NCBI GenBank assembly: GCA_002493305.1
Contig: DKYJ01000014.1
Coordinates: 16,193-25,796 of the forward strand
Direction: 5' to 3'
Source of the DNA: Clostridiales bacterium UBA7103
GTDB lineage: Bacteria > Bacillota > Clostridia > Oscillospirales > Oscillospiraceae
DNA: 9,604 bases
Shown here piece after piece: positions 1-6,240 of the stretch. A model generated the notes under the pieces. It saw nothing but the letters and a program-made list of their open reading frames with translations, was not told where the DNA came from and did not search any database. Position 1 is the stretch's first letter. Each line of letters opens with the position of its first letter. Made by a program: the position numbers and the translations under genes.

Positions 1-333
1 CTCGCCGAACATGGTGTAGCAGTTGAGCACCCAGCCCAGCTCCGCGTGCTCATGCACATGGCTCTGGATAAACAGGGTGTTCTTCTGCGGGTCAAGCCCG
101 CAGGCGATGTACTGCGCCAGCTGTGAGACGGAGCGGCGGCGCAGCTCCGCCGGGTCCTGTCGGACGGTTATGCTGTGCATATCGGCCATAAAATAATAAC
201 AGTCAAACTCCTCGGCAAGCGCCGCCCAGTTCTTCACCGCGCCGAGGTAGTTGCCAAGGTGCAGCTCCCCGGAGGGCTGTATGCCCGAGAGCATAACTTT
301 TTTGGGGGCTTGGGTCTGATTCGAGCTTTCCAT
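1..333 (-). CDS. trpS: Tryptophanyl-tRNA synthetase, N-terminal part (cut by window edge)
   Basis: Charges tRNA-Trp with tryptophan in the cytoplasm; class Ic aminoacyl-tRNA synthetase. Only the first 111 codons are present, about a third of the usual 330-340 residues; the rest lies left of the window. The Rossmann-fold start is clear: SGIQPSGELHLGNYLGA at residues 16-32 carries the HIGH-type ATP motif as HLGN (25-28). It is followed by the family block MADMHSIT (49-56) and by a segment ending NCYTMFGE. The KMSKS loop is outside the window. The ATG at 333-331 is preceded by AAGAAGG (minus strand, 347-341) with a 7-nt gap, which supports this start; Met14 is a possible but less supported alternative. 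About 12 residues precede the usual family start. The gene is divergent from gltX and has its own promoter (382-410). Confidence 0.95.
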   Translation of the reverse strand, partial: MESSNQTQAPKKVMLSGIQPSGELHLGNYLGAVKNWAALAEEFDCYYFMADMHSITVRQDPAELRRRSVSQLAQYIACGLDPQKNTLFIQSHVHEHAELGWVLNCYTMFGE

Positions 334-381
334 AGCGTTACCTTCTTATATTAAGAGTGTGTATTCACAAACTATCAACAT

Positions 382-410
382 ATTCTACCAAAATAAGTTC
401 GTCTTGACAA
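382..410 (-). promoter_or_regulatory. Sigma-A type promoter of trpS
   Basis: On the minus strand TTGTCA (410-405) and TAGAAT (387-382) are separated by 17 nt, each matching five of six consensus bases. Transcription would start near 375, giving a leader of about 40 nt before the trpS ATG, which is too short for a T-box. The -35 hexamer overlaps the gltX -35 on the other strand by five bases. Confidence 0.75.
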
Positions 411-432
411 CAGGCAAAATGTAAATTAAGAT
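404..432 (+). promoter_or_regulatory. Sigma-A type promoter of gltX
   Basis: A perfect TTGACA (404-409) and a TAAGAT (427-432, four of six) are separated by 17 nt. Transcription would start near 439, about 38 nt before the gltX ATG. The -35 is shared with the divergent trpS promoter. Confidence 0.75.
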
Positions 433-477
433 GTGCTTTGTCAAAAAGGCCACTCTGTTTACGAGAGGAGAATATAT

Positions 478-1953
478 ATGAAGGATCAAAAATGGTTTGA
501 GCAGATGGAGGCGCGGATACCCAAGGGCGAGGTTCGCACGCGCTTTGCCCCCTCACCCACGGGGTATATGCACGTGGGCAACCTCCGCACGGCGCTGTAT
601 ACATGGCTCATCGCCCGGCATAATAAGGGCAAGTTCATTCTGCGCATCGAGGATACCGATCAGGGACGGCTCGTTGAGGGCGCGGTTGACGTTATCTACC
701 GCACGATGAAGGAATGTCATCTTGAACACGACGAGGGCCCGGACATCGGCGGCCCTGTTGCCCCCTATATCCAGACCGAGCGGCGCCCCTTCTATAAAGA
801 ATACGCCGAGCTGCTAATGGAGCGGGGGTATGCCTACCGCTGCTTCTGCGAGAAGGCCGAGAGCGAGGAGGACAGCGGCGAGTTTGACCGGGGCGACGAT
901 CCCTGTCGCAGCCTCAGCCGGGAGGAGTCTGACCGGCGCGCCGCCGCCGGCGAGCCTTATGTCATCCGCCAGCGCATCCCCCACGAGGGCAGCACCACCT
1001 TCCACGATGAGACCTTTGGGGACATCACCGTGCAGAATGAGGAGCTGGACGATCAGGTGCTGATAAAGCGCGACGGGCTGCCTACCTATAATTTTGCCAA
1101 CGTGGTGGACGACCATCTTATGGGCATCACCCATGTGGTGCGCGGCAGCGAATACCTCTCCTCCGCGCCCAAATACGACCTCTTGTACAAGGGCTTTGGC
1201 TGGGATATCCCCAAGTATGTCCACTGCTCCCCGGTCATGCGCGACGCGCACAATAAGATGTCCAAGCGCCACGGCGACCCCTCTTATGAGGATCTTATCG
1301 CGCAGGGCTTTTTGACGGACGCGGTCATCAACTATGTGGCACTGCTGGGCTGGAGCCCCAGAGGCGAGCAGGAGATATTCTCCATGGAGGAGCTTGCGCA
1401 GGTGTTCGAGCTGTCCGGGATCTCCAAGTCCCCCGCCATATTCGATATTGAAAAGCTCAGATTTTTTAACGCCGAGTATATCCGCGCCATGAGCACCGAA
1501 GACTTTGCCAGAGTGGCCGAGCCCTATATCCGTCAGGCCGTGAAGAGCGAAAATTACTCCGCCGCCGATATCGCCGCTCTTTTGCAGCAGCGCACCGAGG
1601 TGCTGACCGATATCCCCGAGAAGCTGGACTTCTTTGACACTCTGCCAGAATATGACGCGGAGCTGTTTGTGCACAAAAAATCCAAATCCACCAGAGAAAG
1701 CGCCCTTAAAGTCCTGGACGAGATCATCCCCGCCTTTGAGGCTCTGCCGGAGTGGACGGATGAGCTGCTTCTGCCCGCGATGACAGGGCTTGCAGAGCGC
1801 ATGGAGGTCAAAAACTCCGTCGTCATGTGGCCCGTGCGCATTGCCGCTGCGGGCAAGGCCGTCACCCCCGGAGGCGCGGTAGAGATATGTCGCATACTGG
1901 GGCGGGAGGAGACGCTCCGCCGGCTCAGGATCGCCGCTGAAAAACTTGGATAA
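478..1953 (+). CDS. gltX: Glutamyl-tRNA synthetase
   Basis: Class Ib aminoacyl-tRNA synthetase that attaches glutamate to tRNA-Glu in the cytoplasm; whether it also charges tRNA-Gln cannot be told here. It has 491 residues, normal for the family. Visible motifs are RFAPSPTGYMHVGNLRTAL starting at residue 22 (HIGH motif as HVGN, 32-35), RIEDTD (56-61), and KMSKR (260-264), followed by HGD. The C-terminal third is the helical anticodon-binding part. A C-x-C pair (122, 124) and Cys143 resemble the zinc site of some bacterial enzymes, but the fourth ligand is not obvious. The start is ATG 478: AGGAG at 466-470 lies 7 nt upstream, whereas the in-frame GTG at 433 coincides with the end of the promoter -10 and has no ribosome site. 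The residues before the catalytic motif form a short extension of about 18 residues. Confidence 0.97.
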   Translation: MKDQKWFEQMEARIPKGEVRTRFAPSPTGYMHVGNLRTALYTWLIARHNKGKFILRIEDTDQGRLVEGAVDVIYRTMKECHLEHDEGPDIGGPVAPYIQTERRPFYKEYAELLMERGYAYRCFCEKAESEEDSGEFDRGDDPCRSLSREESDRRAAAGEPYVIRQRIPHEGSTTFHDETFGDITVQNEELDDQVLIKRDGLPTYNFANVVDDHLMGITHVVRGSEYLSSAPKYDLLYKGFGWDIPKYVHCSPVMRDAHNKMSKRHGDPSYEDLIAQGFLTDAVINYVALLGWSPRGEQEIFSMEELAQVFELSGISKSPAIFDIEKLRFFNAEYIRAMSTEDFARVAEPYIRQAVKSENYSAADIAALLQQRTEVLTDIPEKLDFFDTLPEYDAELFVHKKSKSTRESALKVLDEIIPAFEALPEWTDELLLPAMTGLAERMEVKNSVVMWPVRIAAAGKAVTPGGAVEICRILGREETLRRLRIAAEKLG

Positions 1954-1966
1954 TTTTTACAAAACG

Positions 1967-2009
1967 ATGCAGACGGGAGCAGAACCAACACTTTGGCTTC
2001 CGTCTGCAT
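1967..2009. other. Strong hairpin after gltX, no U-tract
   Basis: The arms 1967-1976 (ATGCAGACGG) and 2000-2009 are perfectly complementary over 10 bp. Four further pairs, one of them G-U, extend the stem inward and leave a loop of about 15 nt. The sequence after the 3' arm on the plus strand is AATTAGCCCC, so this is not a classic intrinsic terminator in that direction. It may stabilise the 3' end of the gltX message or act with the hairpins that follow. Confidence 0.6.
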
Positions 2010-2018
2010 AATTAGCCC

Positions 2019-2043
2019 CTTTTGGGAGAAAATATCCCAAAAG
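2019..2043. other. Second hairpin after gltX
   Basis: CTTTTGGGA (2019-2027) and TCCCAAAAG (2035-2043) form a perfect 9-bp stem with a 7-nt loop. It lies 9 nt after the previous hairpin. No U-run follows on either strand, so its role is unknown. Confidence 0.55.
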
Positions 2044-2085
2044 TAAACGATGATTAAATTGGCAAGAGCAGATTGCGAGAGAATT

Positions 2086-2110
2086 TGCCTTCTGATGAAG
2101 GCACTTTTTT
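2086..2110 (+). terminator. Intrinsic terminator downstream of gltX
   Basis: TGCCTTC (2086-2092) and GAAGGCA (2097-2103) form a 7-bp stem with a TGAT loop, followed by C and six Ts (2105-2110). This is the only element in the 264-nt gltX-ypeB gap that has both the stem and the U-tract, and it separates the two transcription units. Between it and the ypeB start I see no convincing sigma-A or sporulation-type promoter, although one is expected. A weak 5-bp hairpin occurs at 2155-2169. Confidence 0.7.
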
Positions 2111-2217
2111 GCAGCCATACTTTGTGTATTGCAAGAAAAAGTGACAAAATCAGGGCGGAAATTGTCCGCAAGATGCCGCAGGCGAGTTGATCAGTGTTTA
2201 CGAAAGGGGTGTTTTTT

Positions 2218-3495
2218 GTGACCAAAAGAAAAACTAAAATCTTAGTGATAACATATGCCACAGCCGCCATTGCAGCACTGGGGCTGTATTCCTTTGCCGT
2301 CCAGGGCCAGCTCGACCGGCACAGCTATATAGCCAGATACAGCTCTGCACAAGCTTTCGAGCAGACTGTTGCCGCCACGGAGGCCCTCAGCGCCGCCATG
2401 CAGAAAAGCGCTTACGCCACCGATGGGGCCATGTGCAGCCTTATCTGCTCCGAGGCATATGCCGACGCGCTGGCGGCGGAGACGGCCATGTCCTCCCTGC
2501 CTTTTTCCACGCAGGAGCTGGAGCAACTCAGCGCTTTTTTGAATGTGGCGGGGGACTACGCCCACAGCCTGTGCTATGAGGCGGCGGCGGAGGGCTTCAC
2601 CGATAAACAGGTGAGGGAGCTCGGCTCCATGGGCAAGAAAGCGGCGGAGCTGTCTAAAACGCTCAGAGAGATGCAGGGCAGCGTCAACCGCGGCGATGTG
2701 ATAATGGACAGCCGGGTCAGGGATATGGCCAATGTGGGCGTTGAGGACGGTGACAGGCTCAGCGGCCGGCTGCTTGATTATGAGGCGCAGTTTGACTGCG
2801 GCAATACTCCCGACTATGACGGCAAATACGCCCTCTGCGAGAAATCGGACAGCGGCCTGCGCCTGACGGAGGAGGACATGCTCAGCCAGGCGGCCAGCTT
2901 TGCCGGCGTCTCCAAGGAGGAGCTTAAAAAGGAATACGACTATGAGGGCAGCGACGGGCGGCACTGTTACAGCGCCGGTGACATGATGATCTGCGTCAGC
3001 TCCGCCGGGGTGGAGAGCATGGCTAGCTCCCGCCTTGTCAGCGACATTGTAATATCCAAAAAGGAGGCACAGAGCGCCGCGGAGAGCTTCCTGCGCGAGC
3101 ACGGCTATGAGAATGTGACCCTTATCAATTCAAAGGGGGAGGGCGCGGTGCTTCGCATGGAGTTTGCCGGACTTGAAGGGGACGCCCTCTGCCTTGACAA
3201 CACCCTCACCGTGGCGGTGGCTATGGACGACGGCTCTATCTACGCATTTAACGCCGCCGACTACTGCGCCGATAAGACCGGCGCTGAATTTACCGTGAGC
3301 CGGGAACAGGCGGAGGAAAAGCTTCCCCAGAGCCTGAAAACCACCGAGGCGAGGAAGGTTATCCTCAAGTCTGACGGCGGCAATGCCCTGCCCTGCTATG
3401 AGTTCAGCTGCACCGACAAAAACCGCCGAGAGGTCACGATCTATGTGGACGCCCAGACCGGCGTCCAGCGGCGCATAAACATCAGCGAAGCGTAA
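2218..3495 (+). CDS. ypeB: YpeB-family spore germination protein
   Basis: YpeB proteins of spore formers act in the spore inner membrane/cortex zone, where they stabilise the cortex-lytic enzyme SleB and keep it inactive until germination. This protein has 425 residues (B. subtilis YpeB about 450). It has one N-terminal membrane anchor (about residues 7-28) without lipobox or obvious cleavage site. A mostly helical region with the family's blocks follows (LPFSTQELEQLSAFLNVAGDYA and similar), then PepSY-type repeats from about residue 215, including ISKKEAQSAAESFLREHGYENV (from 279) and a final ...CYEFSC...TIYVDAQTGV unit. The GTG at 2218 is chosen because GAAAGGGG (2202-2209) ends 8 nt upstream; in-frame GTGs at 2194 and 2209 lack such a site. 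sleB, the usual upstream partner, is not adjacent. Family assignment is by pattern; the function is inferred. Confidence 0.85.
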   Translation: MTKRKTKILVITYATAAIAALGLYSFAVQGQLDRHSYIARYSSAQAFEQTVAATEALSAAMQKSAYATDGAMCSLICSEAYADALAAETAMSSLPFSTQELEQLSAFLNVAGDYAHSLCYEAAAEGFTDKQVRELGSMGKKAAELSKTLREMQGSVNRGDVIMDSRVRDMANVGVEDGDRLSGRLLDYEAQFDCGNTPDYDGKYALCEKSDSGLRLTEEDMLSQAASFAGVSKEELKKEYDYEGSDGRHCYSAGDMMICVSSAGVESMASSRLVSDIVISKKEAQSAAESFLREHGYENVTLINSKGEGAVLRMEFAGLEGDALCLDNTLTVAVAMDDGSIYAFNAADYCADKTGAEFTVSREQAEEKLPQSLKTTEARKVILKSDGGNALPCYEFSCTDKNRREVTIYVDAQTGVQRRINISEA

Positions 3496-3504
3496 GACAG
3501 CCAG

Positions 3505-3540
3505 CGCACCGGAGTTTTTTTTGACTTCGGTGCGTTTTTT
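3505..3540 (+). terminator. Intrinsic terminator of ypeB
   Basis: CGCACCGGAG (3505-3514) pairs with CTTCGGTGCG (3525-3534) over 10 bp with one G-U, and six Ts follow (3535-3540). It starts 9 nt after the ypeB stop. A second, weaker stem (AGCTG 3570-3574 with CAGCT 3579-3583), with seven Ts at 3588-3594, may act as a backup. Confidence 0.9.
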
Positions 3541-3604
3541 GCAATGCCGATACCGCGCCGCGCAGGGCAAGCTGTCCTCAGCTGGAATTTTTTTCAAATT
3601 GTAT

Positions 3605-3633
3605 TTGACAAATTATTAACGCAGAACTATAAT
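3605..3633 (+). promoter_or_regulatory. Distal promoter (P1) of the V-ATPase operon
   Basis: TTGACA (3605-3610) and TATAAT (3628-3633) are both perfect matches to the housekeeping sigma consensus with the ideal 17-nt spacer. Transcription would begin near 3640, giving a leader of about 305 nt before ntpF. No terminator lies between this promoter and ntpF. The leader's first 110 nt hold only a 25-codon reading frame without a good ribosome site. Confidence 0.85.
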
Positions 3634-3729
3634 AAAAGAATACAATGAAAGGCAGATGCGGCGAAGATCAATGACAGAAGCAGCGACATCAGATGTAGTT
3701 ATTTTGTCAAAGAAATGGGCAGTTTTTGC

Positions 3730-3758
3730 TTGAATCCGGTACCTTTGTGTTGTACAAT
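3730..3758 (+). promoter_or_regulatory. Proximal promoter (P2) of the V-ATPase operon
   Basis: TTGAAT (3730-3735, four of six) and TACAAT (3753-3758, five of six) are separated by 17 nt. The -10 lies inside the left half of the palindrome at 3750-3773, and the expected start near 3765 falls in the right half. Binding of a protein to the palindrome would therefore block this promoter. The leader from here to ntpF would be about 180 nt. Confidence 0.6.
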
Positions 3759-3773
3759 GATATCATTGTACAA
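3750..3773. promoter_or_regulatory. Perfect 24-bp palindrome, probable operator
   Basis: The half-site TTGTACAATGAT is followed immediately by its exact reverse complement, so all 24 bases are symmetric and there is no spacer. The symmetry stops abruptly on both sides. Size and placement over a -10 and start site are typical of an operator for a dimeric (or dimer-of-dimers) helix-turn-helix repressor; the regulator is not encoded in this window and its family cannot be named. In an RNA from the upstream promoter the same bases could form a hairpin, but no U-tract follows. Confidence 0.7.
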
Positions 3774-3817
3774 ACTTTTCATGAGTTTTACGGTTCCGGA
3801 GTGTTGTTGACAAAGGC

Positions 3818-3903
3818 GCAGAGGTAAAGAGCTCAGGGGCAAAATCCCCCGCAGCTCGGGGCGCGAAGAGCCGGTTTTTCCCGGGAAAACGCGCTGTCTC
3901 TGC
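3818..3903 (+). ncRNA. Candidate structured leader RNA (three-way junction) of the V-ATPase operon
   Basis: Closing stem: GCAGAG (3818-3823) with CTCTGC (3898-3903), extendable by two G-U pairs. Second arm: GAGCT (3829-3833) with AGCTC (3853-3857), topped by GGGG (3836-3839) with CCCC (3847-3850) and a CAAAATC loop. Third arm: GCGCG (3861-3865) with CGCGC (3890-3894), an AAGAG/GAAAA internal loop, and an upper CCGG (3871-3874) with CCGG (3881-3884) stem. The arms nest without conflict. It ends 27 nt before the G-rich ribosome site of ntpF. No U-tract follows, so any control would act on translation. It matches no riboswitch class I can recall with confidence; pairing was found by eye, without energy or covariation support. 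Confidence 0.5.
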
Positions 3904-3929
3904 AGGGAGATCACAAAAAGTGTTAATTC

Positions 3930-3937
3930 AAGGGGGG
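3930..3937 (+). promoter_or_regulatory. Ribosome binding site that decides the ntpF start
   Basis: AAGGGGGG ends 7 nt before ATG 3945. An in-frame GTG at 3939 is only 1 nt from it and cannot use it. The G-run is complementary to the C-run at 3846-3850 in the leader structure. Confidence 0.75.
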
Positions 3938-3944
3938 TGTGCCA

Positions 3945-4259
3945 ATGTCATTTGAAGCGATATCGAGCATTACACAGGCTGAAGCTCAGGCCAAGGCGGC
4001 TGTTGCCGCTGCGGAGACCGAGGCAAAGCAACGCCTTGCGGACGCGGAACGTGCCGGCAAGGCGGCGCTGGAAGCGGCTGCCGCCAAGGCCGAGGGTGAG
4101 CTTTTGCAGCTTCGCGCTCAGGCCGAGGAAAAGGTCAAAGGTGAGGCCGCGCAGCTTGCGGGAGAGCTTGAAAACAAAAAGGCCGTGCTTCAGGCCAAAG
4201 CGGAAGCCAGGCTTGAGCAAGCGGCAGCTCTCGTGGTAGAAAGGATAGTGAACAACTGA
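3945..4259 (+). CDS. ntpF: V-type ATPase peripheral stalk subunit G/H
   Basis: This 104-residue protein is almost entirely a charged, Ala/Glu/Lys-rich helix with heptad character, lacks membrane segments, and begins MSFEAISSITQAEAQAKAAV. That composition and size fit the small peripheral stalk subunit (NtpF in E. hirae numbering, AhaH/subunit G or H elsewhere). In that family it forms a right-handed coiled coil with subunit E to hold the catalytic head still. The sequence alone is low-complexity; the identity rests mainly on its position as first gene, one base before ntpI, exactly as in the E. hirae ntp operon. Naming varies between systems and should not be confused with rotor subunit F encoded at 8384. 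Confidence 0.85.
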   Translation: MSFEAISSITQAEAQAKAAVAAAETEAKQRLADAERAGKAALEAAAAKAEGELLQLRAQAEEKVKGEAAQLAGELENKKAVLQAKAEARLEQAAALVVERIVNN

Positions 4260-4260
4260 T

Positions 4261-6225
4261 ATGGCCATTTTGAAAATGAAAAGGCTCCGGCTGATGGTTG
4301 TCCGCTCACAGAAGGAGCAGCTTTTGCGGGAGCTTGCCTGCCATGGCTGCGTGGAGTTTTCGGAAATCGGAGAGGAGATCAGTAAAGACGGGCTGGACGA
4401 TGTGCTCAGCCGGGAGAGCAGCAAGCTCATGACGCTCAGAACCCAGCTTGCCTCGGTGAACCATGCCATTGCCCTGCTTGACAAGGCTGCCCCCGCAAAG
4501 GGCAAGCTCCTCTCGGCAAAGCCGGAGGCTGAGGATGAAGTCTTGCTTGACGCAAGCGGCCTTGCCGCCGCTTTATCCGTCAGCGACAATATCCTGGGGC
4601 TTGATGACAAGCTCAAGCGTATCAGCGCGGAGGAGAGCCGCCAGCGCAGCCTTATCGAATCTCTCCAGCCGTGGTGGGAGCTGGATATGTCCCTCGATAC
4701 GGAAGGGACGCAGCGCTGCTCGGTGCTTATGGGCAGCCTCCCCGCCAGGATATCCGCAGGCGAGGTGAGCGCCGCCATTGAAAGCGCCAGCGACGAGGCT
4801 GAGCTGTTCCTTGTCTCACAGGACAAGGCGCAGAGCTATGTGGTCGTCGTCTGCATCAGGGAAGCGCTTGCGGCAGTTCAGGAGTGCCTGCGCGGCTTTG
4901 GCTTTACGGCGGCGTCGCTTGGCGGCATGAAGGGCAGCGCGAAGGAGTGCGCCCTCAGAGCCAACGAGGCTCTCAGAGATCTCGCCAGAGAAAAGGAATC
5001 CTGCGCGGAGGCTCTCGCGAGCGAAGCGGTACATAGGCAGGAGCTGAAGCTGGCGGCTGACAGGCTCAGCACGCAGATAGCCCTTGCGGAAGCGGAGGAA
5101 AAGCTCTACGGCACTGACAGCACCCTTATCATGGAGGGCTGGATGCCCGCCGAGCGTGAGCAGGAGCTTTCCAAGCTCTTTGACGAGTATGAGTGCGCGT
5201 GGGACAGCCGCGATCCCGAGCCGGAGGAGTATCCCGAGGTTCCAGTCAAGCTCAAAAATAACCCCCTGACAAACGGTCTTAACATGGTCACGGATATGTA
5301 CAGTCTTCCCGCCTATGACGGGGTGGATCCCAACCCCCTGATGGCTCCGTTCTTCATTTTGTTCTATGGGCTTATGATGGCGGACATGGGCTACGGCCTG
5401 CTGATGATAATTGCGGCAGTGGTGGCCATGGCGAAGATCAAGCCCCGCCGGGGCAGCCTCTCCTTCTGTCAGCTGCTGTTCTGGGGCGGCATATCTACCT
5501 TTATAATGGGCGCGCTCACAGGCGGCTTCTTTGGCAACGCCCTTGAGCAGATTGGCAAGATCCTCGGTATGCCTGAGGGCTGGGGCGTTCTCCCCAACCT
5601 CTTTAACCCCATGACCGACAGCATGATGGTGCTCATCGGCGCCATGGCGCTGGGTATTATCCACCTCAACGCCGGCATGGTGATAAGCGCTGTCGAGAAG
5701 GTCAAGAAGGGTGACGCGGCCGGCGCTCTCTGGGAAGAGGGCGCGCTCTGGGTCACGCTCGTGGGTATAGTCCTCTTCGCGCTCAACAAGGCGGCCGGCA
5801 TAGGCAACGCCACCGTGGGCACGGTGGTGCTGGTCATAGGCATTGTGATGGTGCTGTTCGGCGGCACGCGCTCTGCAAAGGGCGTTGGCGGAAAGCTCCT
5901 GAGCGTGTTCAGCACGGTCTATAATGTGGTCACGGGCTGGTTCGGCGATATTCTGTCCTACTCCCGTATCATGGCCCTGATGCTGGCGGGCAGCGTTATT
6001 GCCACGGTTTTCAACACCATTGGCGGTATCGCGAACAGTCTTTGGCTGTTTATCCCGGTGTTCCTCATCGGGCACGCACTCAACTTCGGGCTTAACCTGC
6101 TGGGCTGCTATGTCCACGATCTGAGGCTGCAATGCCTTGAATACTTCGGCAAATTCTATAAAGACGGCGGGCGCGCTTTTGCCCCGCTGGAGATAAAAAC
6201 CAAGTACTACAACACAGTAGAATAA
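4261..6225 (+). CDS. ntpI: V-type ATPase membrane stator subunit I (subunit a)
   Basis: Large membrane subunit forming the two ion half-channels against the c-ring; it also anchors the peripheral stalks. It has 654 residues, close to E. hirae NtpI. The first half (to about 345) is soluble and helix-rich. The second half contains about eight membrane segments, beginning at the family block APFFILFYGLMMADMGYGLL. Two conserved arginines thought to interact with the rotor carboxylate are present: R569 in SYSRIMALMLAG and R622 in VHDLRLQCLEYFGKFY. The C-terminus, GGRAFAPLEIKTKYY, is typical. ATG 4261 begins one base after the ntpF stop; the nearest AAGG (4241-4244) is 16 nt away, so initiation probably depends on translational coupling. 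Two stop codons (TAA, TAG) end the gene. Confidence 0.96.
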   Translation: MAILKMKRLRLMVVRSQKEQLLRELACHGCVEFSEIGEEISKDGLDDVLSRESSKLMTLRTQLASVNHAIALLDKAAPAKGKLLSAKPEAEDEVLLDASGLAAALSVSDNILGLDDKLKRISAEESRQRSLIESLQPWWELDMSLDTEGTQRCSVLMGSLPARISAGEVSAAIESASDEAELFLVSQDKAQSYVVVVCIREALAAVQECLRGFGFTAASLGGMKGSAKECALRANEALRDLAREKESCAEALASEAVHRQELKLAADRLSTQIALAEAEEKLYGTDSTLIMEGWMPAEREQELSKLFDEYECAWDSRDPEPEEYPEVPVKLKNNPLTNGLNMVTDMYSLPAYDGVDPNPLMAPFFILFYGLMMADMGYGLLMIIAAVVAMAKIKPRRGSLSFCQLLFWGGISTFIMGALTGGFFGNALEQIGKILGMPEGWGVLPNLFNPMTDSMMVLIGAMALGIIHLNAGMVISAVEKVKKGDAAGALWEEGALWVTLVGIVLFALNKAAGIGNATVGTVVLVIGIVMVLFGGTRSAKGVGGKLLSVFSTVYNVVTGWFGDILSYSRIMALMLAGSVIATVFNTIGGIANSLWLFIPVFLIGHALNFGLNLLGCYVHDLRLQCLEYFGKFYKDGGRAFAPLEIKTKYYNTVE

Positions 6226-6240
6226 TAGGAGGAAACAAAA

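Noticed and set aside
433..477. Upstream GTG start for gltX giving 15 extra residues
   Set aside because: It coincides with the promoter -10 boundary and would lie upstream of the expected transcription start; the ATG at 478 has a well-placed ribosome site.
2093..2150. Weak sigma-G-like (TGATG ... CATACTT) or sigma-A-like (TTGTGT ... CAAAAT) promoter for ypeB
   Set aside because: Both have several mismatches and the first overlaps the terminator; not strong enough to call even though a promoter must lie nearby.
3656..3733. A 25-codon frame in the transcript from the distal V-ATPase promoter
   Set aside because: The only purine-rich stretch upstream is 3 nt from the ATG, too close to work, and the peptide shows no membrane, leader or regulatory pattern.
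3807..3812. Perfect TTGACA just upstream of the leader structure
   Set aside because: No acceptable -10 hexamer at 16-18 nt; the sequence there is part of the leader arms.
3818..3903. Identification of the leader as a c-di-AMP (ydaO) riboswitch
   Set aside because: The conserved sequence blocks I remember for that class are absent, and the element is too short for its usual multi-helix fold; only an unnamed structured leader is claimed.
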